NCBI RefSeq assembly: GCF_002288925.2
Contig: NW_022098021.1
Location: 1,628,824 to 1,692,823 of the forward strand
Direction: 5' to 3'
Length of the DNA: 64,000 bases
From: Delphinapterus leucas
Lineage: Eukaryota > Chordata > Mammalia > Artiodactyla > Monodontidae
This document shows, one piece after another, positions 1 through 11,791 of the stretch (its first letter is position 1; every line of letters starts with the position of its first letter). The notes below the pieces were generated by a model. It ran no database searches. It had not been told where the DNA came from and was given only the letters and a program-made list of their open reading frames with translations. The translations under genes and the position numbers were made by a program.

Positions 1-3000
1 TCCAGTTTCAGCTTTGAAACTGGCACGCAACAGTAGTAAACTCCTCCGTGAGGTTTTGCTTATTTCGTGTATTTCCCCCAAATTAATTTTACTGTGGTAG
101 GCTAGAATAACTTGTCACTGAACATTTGGGTTTATGTGGTGAGCTTCAGCCAATGAAAGCAGGAGGTGGAATGCAGCTGTACTTGAAGGTTGACATAGAA
201 GGGACTAAAAAGCATCAGTGAGTGGTTGGAAGAAGTCTTTAGAGGACATGGACCATTTATTCAGACAGCAGGCTCGGTCAGTGTGAGGGGACAGTGCTTT
301 CAGCCACCTGAATCTCACGGCTTCTGGTAGATTCCATGATTACACAAATACTTGTTACAGGATAAATGCAACTGCCCTAGTTGGGTTACTGCATCCTTGC
401 CAAAAAGTCGATGTACAGGAAGAGCCAAGTTGGGTTGGTTTACTCTTGCTGACAAATACAGGGGCCACGTGAATGGTCAGGGAAGGGGCCAGTGCAGCTG
501 GGCTGGAGGTACTTGTGCATCAGATAGCACCTGGGATTTTAGAACAACACACCAGCGCCTCCACAACAGCATTTATCAGGAGATAAAAACAGGGACGGTA
601 TGTTTCACATTTCCCATGGGCTTGCTAAAATATAACTTAAATATACAGCCAGTTAGAAACTCCTTCTGCAAAGCTCACCCCCCCGCCCCCCCAAAAAAAC
701 CCCTCTAGATTGACCTTGAATGCTTCCCTGTAAGCAGCTAATATATGAGCACACGGTGTGTTTAGAGCTTGGTTTCTAAATATTATGCCCCATAAATAAA
801 CCAACATTCCTTGGAGAAATGGCTGGTTTCAGGGCCAGGAGGAGAAAGAACAAGATGCGTCTGGCTTATCTCATTAAGTCAGAAGGTGAGGAAGCACTCA
901 CACGGTGATAGGACACCACACAGGAGCACAGACAGGCCGGGGGGCTCTCACCGCAAACGAGGGACAATCTGAGCGGCAAAATGAAAGATGACAGGAATAG
1001 GCTGTAATTCACTGAATTGTATGAGAATCCCCAGGTTTATGGTGCTAATAAGTAGGTAAATGGAGAATAAAGGAAAGCTCTTTCTTAAAGCAGAATGTCA
1101 TGTGGAAAGAATAGAGTTAGAAAATGACCACTTTGTAACCGTCAGAGTAAAGGTCTATTCAGGCTGGAATCACTAATGGATGCTGAAACTATTGGTTGAC
1201 AGTTTCTCGGGAGGAGCCAGATATTTACATTGTCTCAAAGTCTTCCTCACAGACCTCTTTCTAATTGCAAAGGTAAGAATGGCAACTTTATAGTGAAGAA
1301 ACTTGGGAGACACTTATTAACAATCAAGGATTCAAAGCAAAGTTTCTGTCACCAAATCACAGGGCAAACTGTTTAACACACAGGTCCTGTTGTAATGCTT
1401 CTCCTACCTAACGTTTCTGCCCGAATGCATAACCCACATCTAATTCAAATCGAGGGACAACTGACCTGAAATCTTCAAAAGTGCCAGTGTCATAAAAGAC
1501 CAGGAAAGTGGAGGAAATGTTCCAGAATAAAGGAGATTCAGGAGACAGGACCGCTAAGTGCAACGCATGAGTTCTGGATCGGGTAAAACGGATGGAAAAG
1601 ACATCGTTGGGACAGTTGGTGAAATCTGATATGGACTGTGGAGTAGATAACCCTATCAAATCAAAGCTCACTTTTCTGAATAGTTGTTTATTGTAATACA
1701 GGAGAATGTTCTCATCTTTGGAAAATGCATGATGAAGGACTTTGGGGTGGCAAGGCAGGAGGTCATCAGCTGACCCTCAAAAGGTTCAGAAAGAATGTAA
1801 TTATATATGATATTGTATAGGATATGTAAAATATGTAAAACTTGTTATATACAGAAAGGGGATGATAAAGCAAAGTGTTAAACTTGTGAATCTGAATAAA
1901 GGGCATATGGAAGTTCTTTGTACTATTTTTACAACTCTTATAAAATTATTTCAAGATGAAAAGTTAGAAGGAAAGAAGTTACTAATTTTGCCACAGTTGG
2001 GGTAGAGGTGGGCCAGAAAGTCAAATCCACATCTCCGTCCGTCTCTTCTGTTCTCCGTGTTCCGTGGTTTCCTCTAGAGCCAGTCTGCCTCCGCGCCCTG
2101 TGGCCGGGCTCCCAGGCCCCAGACAGCAGTGACAGCCCCTGCCCGTCTTGTCCCTTCGTTCTGTCTTCCTTTAGCTTGGCTGCCTCGGTAGCCCTCCCTC
2201 CTGCCAGCCCGCAGGTGAGAAGACCCCCACCTGCTCCCTCTTCCCCACCACTTGCTGTTCGCCATGTTGTTTCCCTCCCCAGGCTGGGGACCCCTGGAGT
2301 TGGGCTTAGACAGTCCAGCTCTTAGGTCTTGGTCCACCTCTTCCAGACCGCTGCTTGAGGGGACAGGCCTTTCATTTCCCCCCCAGGAAACACCGTCATT
2401 TCGGTGGGACGGGATTGGTTTCTTCAGGAATCACCAGACAAATCCTACCATGGGCTTCCTCAAAGTGTCCCAACGCTGAGGTGCGTGGCAGGACTTTGAA
2501 GCTCCCGAGGCCACCAGAGCTGGCAGAGCCTTTGCTCCTCACTCCCCTTCAGGTGTGGCCCCTCGTAGACCATCACGTGCCTGCCAGTCCTTCGTCTGTG
2601 GGCTGTGAGATCAACTAGGTTAAAGCAACCTTGAAAGATTATCATGTGATTGGTAATAACTCTTTCACATTAAGGGAATTTGATCATCTTGGCATTAAGA
2701 CAATTTATGAAAATCCTGTAACTAAGCAAAACCCGGGAAATGCCAAGTTTTGGTTTATGCACCTGATGGTCTGTGGTTCTCATGCTGGGATTTCCTTGTC
2801 CTTTTTTTTTTTTTTTAAACTTGTGCTGGGAGGGGGGATTTGAGCCTTTAAGTCTTGGTTAAATTTAAGCGTAATTATTTTATCAGGTAGCAGGGGTGTA
2901 GCTATTACCTCAGTTACTCTTTCCATTAAGGCCGAGTGTCCAGGACTGGATGACGGTGCAGGACCCACTGCAGCTTCTGTTCATGATGTGGGGTGTTAGT

Positions 3001-3654
3001 ACGTTACCAAACACTTAGCTTTCATACTCTGTATCGATGTCAGCTGTTGTAGCCTACTTGCAGAAGATCCTTCATTCCAGCGGTGTTGAAAATGGAGTGC
3101 TTTTGTCTGCATCAGGCAGGGGAACAGCGTCCGGGGAAAGCTGCTGATGGGTTGGAGCTCTCATTGGCTTCCTCAGACCTCCTGCTGCCCCATTTTCTTT
3201 AGAATACTAATAACTAAGTAGTTATTTTTCCAAGGAGAAGAGTTCTGCTTCTTTTGTCCTTAACCAAAATAGGGACCAGTTGCTGAAAGTTGTACTGGTA
3301 TTTGCACATGCCCAGCTTTCGAACTCAATGTTAAGGTAAAAAAAAAAAAAAAGAAAAAGTGAGACAAACAGCCTTTTAAAGCAAACACGACCATTGTAAA
3401 CCACTTGGCTTTGATAATTTCTTCTTTTTCCGTATAGCCTTGACTTTGGCTGAGACAGCGTGATTTACAACATGAGTGAACGTCTAGAGGGCAGAAACTA
3501 TGTCATACATGTTCTGAGCTTGCCACTTTCTGTTCTGAGATATAAATCATATAACATTTGTAGTAAATTAGAATGTTTAGGTGTATGATTAGTTGCTTTG
3601 TATAACTAGTTTTTAGAATATGTTTATAGAGTGTATCCTTGTTAATTTTGATTT
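1..3654. other. Unique, gene-free DNA
   Basis: I recognise no gene or mobile element here. The sequence is AT-rich with ordinary base composition apart from 2000-2600, which is more GC-rich. Only homopolymer tracts stand out: C and A runs near 678-703, a T run near 2803-2816 and an A run near 3338-3355. Short frames (at most 118 codons) show no codon or domain signal. Degraded ancient repeats could be present below what I can recognise by eye. Confidence 0.5.
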
Positions 3655-3870
3655 TAAAATTATCCTTTAAAAAGTAATACATGTGCAAGGTTTAAAAAAC
3701 AGTGCACACTGGGACCTATAAAAAGAAGCAGTGGTCCCCAGGCCCATCCTTCCTCATCCTTTGTCCCTTTACTCAGGCCCGACTTCTTTTATCTCTTTTA
3801 GCTGTTTCTTCTGTTAGCTATTGCCAGTCCCTAAATATTGGTTTACACTGTTGTTTCTCTAGTCTGATGG
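3655..3870 (-). mobile_element. Old L1 (L1ME-like) 3' UTR fragment, antisense
   Basis: The stretch reading aaaagtaatacatgtgca, followed by a pyrimidine-rich segment, resembles the antisense of ancient L1ME 3' UTRs. Comparable wording appears in the fragments at 17320-17660 and 62870-63250. No tail or target-site duplication can be seen. The name is tentative because the element is highly diverged. Confidence 0.35.
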
Positions 3871-4490
3871 AATAGATGAGGAGTTACATATCCTCATCAG
3901 CATTTCTCCCAATATCTCGATACAGTCAACCCACATTTTGAGTCCCTTCATTGCTGGATTACTTTGTCACTTTAGGGAGTATAAGTATAGCTTGATTTCT
4001 TGTTGCATTAAGTGCTGGGAGTATGTCAGCTTCTAACTGTGCGCTCAGCCCCGGGACAAGTTACATACTTTTTAGGGACAGTGGAAAATGAAAATGCAGC
4101 ACCCCTGGTTTAAAAAAGTATTATGAATATCATGGTGATGACAGAGAGCGTTAGACCAAGCTTGGGGCCCTTCTGGTGGGGTCTCTGTGGGGCTGCAGGG
4201 GTGGCACATCCTGATGTTGCTTCTCTTTCCCTTCAGCTCTCTTCTCTTAACTTCTGCCGTTTCTTTCTTACTTTTAAATTACCAAGAGTAATAACATTTT
4301 AATTTTGTCCTGTAACCATATATATCTCATCCATTCATTCTCTATAGGTTAAGTATCCAAGTAGAAAAATAATATATAGTTTATTGTTGTGACTATGCAA
4401 ATATTATTCATTGCAGAACCAAGTAAACCAAGTATTTTCTTTCTTGTACCTCCTTTTGTTTCTCCTGGAGTTTATAATTGCTTTTACTTT
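3871..4490. other. Unique, gene-free DNA
   Basis: AT-rich sequence with no recognisable gene, repeat or RNA. It lies between two old L1-like fragments and could be a decayed part of the same insertion. Confidence 0.4.
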
Positions 4491-4742
4491 TGTCTTGTCC
4501 TTTTGCTGTATCACATTCTCTGTTGTAACCGGTCTATCTAATCAGCTGTTCAATCTGTTTTTCCCCAGAGGCCTCCTGCAGTCCTGAACAAAGGGCCTCC
4601 CTCCTCTATCTGGACTTAACTCTCTCCAGGCCTGTTGCCTGGCTGGTGTACTGGGACTTTTCTTTATTTCTTCCCTGGTTTAGTTTCACTGCTTCCTAGA
4701 TTCTGAGATTTTATCCTTGGTTGATCCTTTGCTCTAGGCCCT

Positions 4743-4756
4743 CCTCAAATAGCTTT
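4743..4756. repeat. Target-site duplication, left copy
   Basis: The 14 bases match 5054-5067 exactly and bracket the SINE. Confidence 0.85.
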
Positions 4757-5053
4757 AAAAATTTTTTTTAAATTAATTAATCAATTAATTTATGGCTGTG
4801 TTGGGTCTTCGTTTCTGTGCGAGGGCTTTCTCTAGTTGTGGCAAGCGGGGGCCACTCTTCATCACGGTGCGCGGGCCTCTCACTATCGCGGCCTCTCCTG
4901 TTGCGGAGCACCGGCTCCAGACGTGCAGGCTCAGTAATTGTGGCTCAAGGGCCCAGCTGCTCCGCGGCATCTGGGATCTTCCCAGAGCAGGGCTCGAACC
5001 CGTGTCCCCTGCATTGGCAGGCAGATTCTCAACCACTGCGCCACTAGGGAAGC
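4757..5053 (-). mobile_element. CHR-1 type SINE, minus strand
   Basis: Read on the minus strand this begins with the tRNA-derived head (gggcttccctagtggcgcag), has a B-box-like ggctcgaaccc complement at 4991-5001, and ends in the longer CHR-1 body with an A/T-rich tail. It is flanked by a 14-bp direct repeat, cctcaaatagcttt, at 4743-4756 and 5054-5067, the mark of L1-driven retroposition. Frames running through it are accidental. SINEs of this kind are transcribed by RNA polymerase III from internal promoters when active; this copy has many CpG-decay changes. Confidence 0.93.
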
Positions 5054-6420
5054 CCTCAAATAGCTTTTTGATGTGAGTACAGGAAGAAATTTCTGAGTCC
5101 TTCCAGTTCTGAAGATGTTGATAATTTATCCTCTCAATTTGCAGTTATGAATAGAGCTCTAGGTAGAAAGTAACTTCTCTCAGATTTTTGAGAGGATCTC
5201 TGATTGTCACTGGCATCCACTGTCATTGATGACAAGGCCACCTGATGCGTCTTGTCTTACACTGCGGTAGTTTTTTGTTTTGCAGTGTGGTTGATTTTTC
5301 TCCCTGAAGACAATTTCCTTGTATTCTTGGTATTCTCAATTTCACAACGTTGCCCCCAGGTGTGGCACAGGTGTGGGTCCTTTCTCACCCATTATTATGC
5401 TAGGCATGTAGGAGCATTTTAAACCTGGAGATTGCTATCTTTTAAACTTTGGAAAATTCTCTTGAATAAATTATTTGATAATTTCTTCCCCTTTGTTCTT
5501 CTCTTTTTGAAAGTTCTATTAATTGGATCTTGGACCTCTTGGACTAATTCTATACACTTCTTGAATATCATCTCAACTTTGTCTTTCCTTAAGAGACACA
5601 GTTCTCGTTTTGGGGAGGTTTTCCCAATTTATCCTCCACTCTTTTTATTAATTTATCATGTTTTTCGTCCCTAAAAGTTTTGTTTTTCTCTAATTTTTCT
5701 ACTCACTGCATTTTTTTTGCTTTATGAATATAATACCAATGATGATACAAATTGGAGTATTCAAATTATTCCTGAATACTCCATAGTATTTTTTCCTATT
5801 TATCCTGCTATTTTTCTTTTTTTCCCCATGGTGGAGGCTTATATGTTGGTGATTCCTGACTGACCTTTGAATTTTGAGGTGAGGCACTAAAAACCTGATG
5901 GTGAGCGCTATATACTTAAATAGGGTTTGTGAATTGGTGAGGTTTGATTTAAGGTGATAGGTGGTGACAGTATTTTTTACTGGGAATTCTGTATACTAGA
6001 ATGTATAGGTCTTTCTTCTGTAGCAGTTAGATGTTTTAGGGTGAAGTTCTAGATTTTTTTTTTTTTGCCTGGAGGTATTTTCCTGGGTGGAAATCGAAGT
6101 GTGTGGAATTGATGCCTTCTTACAATAACTTTCAATTACTTCCTCATTTTCTTCCCCAGAGCCCTCCCTCCCCCTCTGCTTTCCTGGCTTGGTTGCACTG
6201 CTTCCTAGGTGCTGTACATCATGGCTCTGATACTTCTAGGTACCGAGTCTCTGGGGTTCCACCTGGAGGACAGCCCTGATGAGCTCCCTGGAACTGTCCT
6301 GCTCCATCAGTTCTCTGTAGCTTGTCACTCCTGTAAATTCGCCGACCTCTCTTCCCCCCTCCTTCTCTGCATCATTGTTGGTTTATCACCACTTCATTTC
6401 TTTACTGTCATTTAAGTGAG

Positions 6421-7620
6421 GTCTTGAAGGAGGAGGATGCTGTTTATATGTTTTGAGGAAGATTTGCCTTAATCTTTTCTTAAACCACCCGTGGCTTCTG
6501 TGTGTGCCAAGGATGGCGGTGCCCAGTGTGTATCAGCTGTGTTCACGCAAACACCATCCATTCTCATCACACCTGTCACTTGTAGAGTCGGAGAAAAATC
6601 AGTGTAAATTTTACATAGGAAAACCGTAGTTTTCTAAATACCCATGTGCGTGTCTGTGTATCTGTGTGTCTGTCTATGGTTATGTAGGTAGCCCCTCCTG
6701 CAGGGACACGGTTCAAATGCGCAGAGCCTGTTAACAGAGCTCAGAGAGGATGGGCATGTGGTCGCCTTGGGGATGGATTGGAGGAGCTTTTGTTGTTCTT
6801 CTTCTTAATCAGCAGAAAGTTTAAAAATTTTAAATTAAAAAAGTGGCTTTAGGCTGCTCCATATTCTCCAGGTCATCAGGCCTCATATCTTTATGTTATT
6901 TTAAAACATACTTATGAACTGATTGAGATCCACCTTTATTCAATCATGTAAATAGATTGTTTAGTAAAGTTCATATTTTTTCTCTCCAGGGTTTGGGGCG
7001 AATACTGCAAACATAGTGTGTCAAATGAAGGCATTGGTTAAGCTGCCAGCGCGTGCTTGTAGCGCTTGTTATGTTGTTACTGCAGCAGTTACACTGGTGA
7101 TTTACGCCCGCTTAACCACAGCTGCTTCTCGGGGGAGATCCTCCTAAGCGTAAGTCTGGACACCAGCCTGGGAGGCGTCTCTCAGCTTTCAGAGACCTTG
7201 TTCACACCTCATAGAGGCTTCTGTCTGTAGCGTTTCAGTACTTTTCGGGGAGAGATCTTTACATCCAAGGAAAGCAAAGTGGCCAGCAGCTCTTCCTGGC
7301 TTCTCTCCACCTCTCTCCTGCGTGCCCGGCAGACAGTGGTGATACTGGGCAAATGCCTCTGAGCGTTTGGTGCACATATTGGGACACTGGTTCACCAGCC
7401 TCATGGTGGGACCCTGAGGGAGGTGGCTGTGAATTTGGAAATGTGCGAACCACAGTAATGTCCATGGGCCCTTGGTCTGAATACTGCATGTGGAGAACAA
7501 CAGGCCTATTGAATACTGAGTGGGAGAAAATGGAATTAATCTAGAGGAGTTTAATTCGGCTAATTAAAAGATCTGTTGGGGGTTGTAGCATGGTTTGTTT
7601 ATTTTTATTAATTTTTTAAG
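6421..7620. other. Unique DNA, possible conserved noncoding segment at 6985-7150
   Basis: No gene or repeat is recognised. The part from about 6985 to 7150 is non-repetitive and of balanced composition, and lacks the look of decayed LINE DNA. That is only a visual impression of possible constraint. Confidence 0.35.
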
Positions 7621-7624
7621 CAAG

Positions 7625-7795
7625 CACGTAGCACTAGCTAGATGTCGGGCAGTATGCAAACGTCTCCTTGAATCGTCATCGTTTGATATGATGTGTCCTG
7701 ACCTGCCATCTACAGAGGAGGAAACCGAGGCTCAGAGAGGCTACGGGATGATTCCCCGGGGTCCTCCCGAGGTGGAGTTGAGCCTGTGGGTCTCT
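7625..7795 (-). mobile_element. MIR SINE fragment, minus strand
   Basis: The segment gaggaaaccgaggctcagag (7720-7739) matches the antisense of the conserved MIR core, preceded by MIR-like sequence around tgtcgggcagtatgc. The element is old and has no visible duplication. Confidence 0.65.
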
Positions 7796-7849
7796 GGAGG
7801 CCCGTCTCTGCAGGACATCTTGCCTGCCCCACTGTCTCTGTCTGCGACC

Positions 7850-7935
7850 TTTGTTTGACTTGCCCTTTTGCCTGGAGCACCCTCTTTTACTTACTGAAGT
7901 TCAGTTCCCCCTTTAAGTCCCAGCATCAACGCCAG
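7850..7935 (+). mobile_element. Possible L2 fragment
   Basis: The wording tgcctggagcaccctctttt followed by a run ending in tttaagtccc resembles an internal part of the L2 3' region. Short and diverged, so weak. Confidence 0.35.
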
Positions 7936-8590
7936 CAGCATGACATCTGCCCACGTTGCAGAGCCTCAGTCATGGCTGGTTTCTACCTTTCTCTCTCCGG
8001 GAGAACTTCTCAGCTCCCAGCTTGGTGTTACCTTCCTCCCTTGGGTTCCTGTTCCCTTGCGGGCACCGCTGTCTGCGTGCACATCCGTGTCCCCCGCCGG
8101 CATGCACGCCGTCTAAGATCATCAGCTGTGTTGACGTCCTTTCTCTCGATCCCCACGGGCTGACATGGTGTCTGCTGCCTGTCGGACCCTGGGATCTTGA
8201 GGAGAATCCAGTGGGCCCATAATGACACAGGACTGGCCACCCAAGTGTGTGGTTGGTTTCTGACATTGTAGGATCAGTTAACGTCTAGCTGTAGAGACAT
8301 CGTTCCTGCCTGTTTTTTTTTTTTTTTTTTTTTAATCACTGAGTTTTCTGGGGAAGATAGAAGACTCCATTAAAAACTACAAGATTGCTCAGAAAAAAAA
8401 AAGAATGTTTACTAGGTTCTAAGATATTTGAAGGCAGGTACCATTTGTTGCTCTCCCAGCCCCGCTCAGCAGCTACACACTGCTTTGCGGTACAGTTTGG
8501 ACCATTGAAGGCTGTTGGGTGGAGAGCCAGGGGTGAAGACGTGCCTGTGTGGCGTGGAGCTGCCCTCCTGACTCTGGGATTCCTAAGGCT
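7936..8590. other. Unique, gene-free DNA with a T21 tract
   Basis: Pyrimidine-rich unique sequence. A 21-base T run occupies 8313-8333 and a short A run sits near 8391-8402. Overlapping frames on both strands (up to 125 codons) have no domain or splice support. Confidence 0.45.
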
Positions 8591-9000
8591 TTAACTAGAG
8601 TTCTTTTTTTTCCCCTCTTTTTATGTTTGCGTGAATTCTCTCCAGTGTTTCATCCTCACTTCCGCCAGCAAGTTTCATTCTTCTCCTTAGCTGTAATTGC
8701 TGGGCATTAAAAGACTGTGGGACTGTGTTATGAAACAAAATTGTATTGTATTGTATGAATATTCTTCTCCTGGGGTTTTCCTTTCCTGTGATGATGTGAG
8801 AAATCTCTCTTTTACCTCCTGTGAAGTCTCTGAAGGGATTTGCGCGGCTAATTGGGGATAATAAAGGCAATCTTAGTGTAATGCAGCTCTTCTTTTTAGG
8901 AATATGTATATATATTTCCGTCACTTCTGTATAAATTTGCCTGAGCTGAACGAAATTCCCTGCAGAAGGGCTTTAAAGCGATCATATGTTTGCATGCCTC
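8591..9000. other. Non-repetitive AT-rich segment, candidate conserved noncoding element
   Basis: This stretch contains no recognisable repeat and keeps short A/T-rich words such as ggctaattggggataataaa that look like homeodomain and GATA-type sites. There is no coding evidence. The suggestion of constraint is inference only and needs alignment to other mammals. Confidence 0.25.
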
Positions 9001-9520
9001 TGCCCAGTCCGGCCGCCACCCACCCATGCTCCCAGTGACCCTACAACTCAGCCTTGACGTGTGTCACACCAGACAGCTCCTTGGGTGCTCTGAGGCTTGT
9101 TCACTGTGGTAGAAATGAAAGAGACGGAGGAATTAGAGGTCAAAACATTGTCAAGGAGAATAAAAAACTGTTTGGCTTGAAGGTCGTCTTCTTTTTGACT
9201 GAGAGTGTAAAAGGCAGTGGGAACCAGAAGGGTGAGCTGTGCTTTACTTTGGTGATGCTTTGCTTGGCTGTTTGAAATAAATGTCCATTAAATGCACAAA
9301 ACACGCCTGCCAGCCCCCTGGACACCGGCGGCTTCCCGTTTGTGTCCTTTATGAGAGAGGCACGTGGACTGGCTGGGACGGGTCTTTTCCCAGCCCCACC
9401 CTGCCAACCCGCCTGTGCCTGCTTCTGCTGCTTCCCTGCGCCCACGCACACCCCCCGCCCCAGGGACATGCCTGCCATCTTCAGGGCACTTTTCTTTTAA
9501 AGAAAATGATTTTTTCCCTT
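9001..9520. other. Unique, gene-free DNA
   Basis: No gene or repeat recognised. Several short overlapping frames (up to 112 codons) lie on both strands in the GC-richer second half, the usual pattern of chance frames. Confidence 0.45.
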
Positions 9521-9597
9521 GTGTGACGGTTGGTTCTGTGTCAACTTGGCTAGTCTGTGGTGCCCAGTTGGTTGGTCGGGGCAAAACATTTGAAAAA

Positions 9598-9711
9598 GAA
9601 TAGATACATGTACATGTATAACTGAATCACTTTGCTGTATGACTGAAACTAACACAACACTGTTAATCAACTATACTCCAATACAAAATAAAAAGTTCAA
9701 AAAAAATCCTA
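9598..9711 (+). mobile_element. Cetartiodactyl L1 3' end, severely 5'-truncated
   Basis: The sequence around tataactgaatcactttgct and actatactccaatacaaaat, ending in an A-rich tail, is the terminal ~110 bases of a cetartiodactyl-type L1 3' UTR. The antisense of the same segment is seen at 17730-17935. It sits inside an older LTR-like repeat, so it inserted later. A clear target-site duplication is not visible. Confidence 0.75.
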
Positions 9712-9999
9712 GTCCAGGGATTTTGCGATGTGACTGACATCTTACGTCAGTTGACTTTAAGTGAAGGAGATTATCCTGGACAGTGTGGTCCGGCCTCATC
9801 AATCAGTCCAAGGCCTGAAGAGCAAAAACTGAGGTTTCCTGGAGAAGAAAGGCTGCAGCCTCCGGACCGGAGCATCACCTCCTGCCTGAGTGTCCAGCTG
9901 CTGGGCTGCCCTGCGGATTCCAGGCTTGTCCCATAAACACACGATTGCATGAGCCAGTTCTTTAAACTAACTCTCCCCCCACCCCGAATATTTACGTCA

Positions 10000-10034
10000 T
10001 CTGTATCTATATCTGTGTCTGTATCTGTATCCCT
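10000..10034. repeat. TATCTG-rich microsatellite
   Basis: Imperfect repetition of tatctg/tgtctg units over about 35 bases, a short decayed microsatellite within the LTR-like element. Confidence 0.6.
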
Positions 10035-10072
10035 ATTTGCTCTGTTTCTCTGGGGTCCCCTGATACACCGTA

Positions 10073-11355
10073 TTTCAGATGTCTAGACACACAGGCTCGC
10101 TAACTTTGATAACGTAGCAGGAAGGTGTTCTTCATCAGTGTGGGTTATAGTTATTACTGAAGAATAATTTTTAAAGCTCTGAGTCAGCAGCGTATTCACT
10201 GCCCCAGCTGGTCCCAGAACTTCTGCCCCAGGTGGTCCCCTGCATTCCTGGCCATGCTCTGTCACTTTCTCCTCAGTCGTCGTTCTGGGGGCCGCCCGCG
10301 TGCATAACACTCTTTTCCTGTTTACTGTTCACGTTTCCTTGGCCCCCTTACAGAGACCAGAAAACAGGTGACCTTACAATTAGCAGGGTGAGGAAGGGGG
10401 ATTGGCCATTTCCTTGCTGCTTCTACTTTTTGCCTGAGGGTTGTTTATTGCAATGAATGGATTTGCAGAGTGAAAGTTTGAATAACAGGGAACATGTTCT
10501 CCAGGTGTCCTTCCTTTTAAATAATATGTCCTAAGAAAATGTGAACCTTGCAGAATTGATCAGGGAGAACATAGATTGTAGCTCCCCAGACGGGAAGTCT
10601 TGAGGGGACATGTCAGGAGAGGTGGCCCTCCCTCCTGATGAAGGCTGACTGGAGGAGGGGCTTCTGCACAGCCACATGGAAGGGTCAGAAGGGCACCAGA
10701 AGACTAGAACTGTGAGTGGGACGTTGGGGCTCAGAGGTGATGGACGCGGTGGTCAGATGGAGACACTCACGTCAGAAGGGGTTCCTGGACCAGCCTGGCC
10801 ACCCTACTGGAGCTGGTGGGGACAGAGCCTGGGGCTCTTAGACCCAGCTCAGCGCTCCGTCCAGATGGGACACAGGCTCATCAAGGCTTCCACTGACCAG
10901 CAAAGGAGATTTGGGGTAAATAGCTATGTTTTAAACATAAAGTTAATGAAAAATCAGATTTTATTTCAAGAAACTTTGTTTTCAGCTTCTCCGGCGCACG
11001 CCTGGTCTACAGAGTGAGAGAGGCTTTCCGCCCCGCCCAAGAATTCTAGGCTTTTCTGGCTTATACGTCACTGTCACGTCACCTTTTGGTTACCTTCTTG
11101 GCCTTCTTGGCATACTTCTGAGCACAAAACCGTTCTTTTCTCGCAACTTTCGTTCGTTGGCTTACATCTCCCCAGCAATCGTGTGAATGACTGAGTCTCT
11201 CTGAATTCCTGTCTGGAGAACGGGGACTGAGGTTCATGACTTACTTCACTTCTCACGGAAGCTCTTCCCATCTCTGTCGAGCTGAATGAGTGTCGGCTTG
11301 CCTCATACCCTTGAATGAGTGGTAGGAGTTTGGGGGTCAGAAAGCCTTGTCTTTC
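10073..11355. other. Unique, gene-free DNA
   Basis: No gene or recognisable mobile element. Frames of up to 113 codons are scattered and unsupported. Confidence 0.45.
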
Positions 11356-11359
11356 CCCC

Positions 11360-11500
11360 AGCCCCATCCTTTCCCAGTGGTGGAACCTTAGACAAACCAA
11401 TTCTCAGCTTCTCAGTTTTCTTATCTGTAAAACAGGACAAACGTCTGTTGTGAAGATTCAGTAGGAAGACAGGTATAAAACAGGAGATGGTTAATTATTG
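11360..11500 (+). mobile_element. MIR SINE fragment, plus strand
   Basis: The run from gtggtggaac through ctcagttttcttatctgtaa to acaggacaaacg follows the MIR core order, in which cctcagtttcctcatctgta is the hallmark. Old and without visible duplications. Confidence 0.65.
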
Positions 11501-11752
11501 GAGACTGTTATTATTCTTTATCGAAGGCTGTTGATTTGTTTTCCAGGCAAGAAAACCACATCCACATTGTATCCGTTGTAAAGAATTTTTACCTCTTCTT
11601 CCTTTTACCTTTCTTCTCCCTTTGATTTCATAAGAATAAGTGCAGATAGAAAGCCAGAACTGCTTTAGTGTTGTTATATTATTGAGTCTGAGGAGAAAAT
11701 CTTTTGGAACTTTAAATAAAATTAAAGTTAAGGGTCTTTACCATTTGTGAGT

Positions 11753-11766
11753 GTCACCATGGAGAC
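11753..11766. promoter_or_regulatory. X-box-like (RFX) motif, copy 1
   Basis: GTCACCATGGAGAC fits the inverted-repeat RFX X-box (GTYRCC-AT-GGYRAC) except for one base in the right half-site. It lies 25 bases upstream of a better second copy. The match is by eye and binding is inferred. Confidence 0.4.
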
Positions 11767-11777
11767 AAAAATGTGTG

Positions 11778-11791
11778 GTCACCATGGCGAC
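11778..11791. promoter_or_regulatory. X-box-like (RFX) motif, copy 2
   Basis: GTCACCATGGCGAC matches the X-box pattern GTYRCCATGGYRAC at every position and shares ten leading bases with the copy 25 bases upstream. RFX factors bind such sites in ciliary and MHC class II promoters and in enhancers. No gene start is evident here, so an enhancer-type role is the only one suggested. Confidence 0.45.

Larger units (their letters stand above)
4491..6420 (-). mobile_element. Ancient L1/HAL1-like LINE block, antisense, split by a SINE
   Basis: The T-rich plus strand reads like the complement of an old L1M/HAL1 body: phrases about 5150-5350 (aacttctctcagatttttga), 5440-5700 and the gaggtgaggcactaaaaacc segment near 5876 follow the order expected in such elements. 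It is interrupted by the CHR SINE at 4757-5053. All frames are broken; the largest is about 80 codons and carries no intact domain. An exact subfamily cannot be assigned by eye. Confidence 0.45.
9522..10072 (+). mobile_element. Old LTR-like interspersed repeat, split by an L1 tail
   Basis: The start (gtgtcaacttggctagt) and end (ctgtttctctggggtcccct followed by gatacac) match the two ends of a common mammalian LTR-like repeat whose consensus begins gttaattttatgtgtcaact and ends with ggttctgtttctctggagaa and an ataca-like terminus. I recall it as ERVL/MaLR-related but am not sure of its name. It is interrupted at 9598-9711 by an L1 3' end and contains a small TATCTG-rich tract at 10000-10034. 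Confidence 0.5.
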
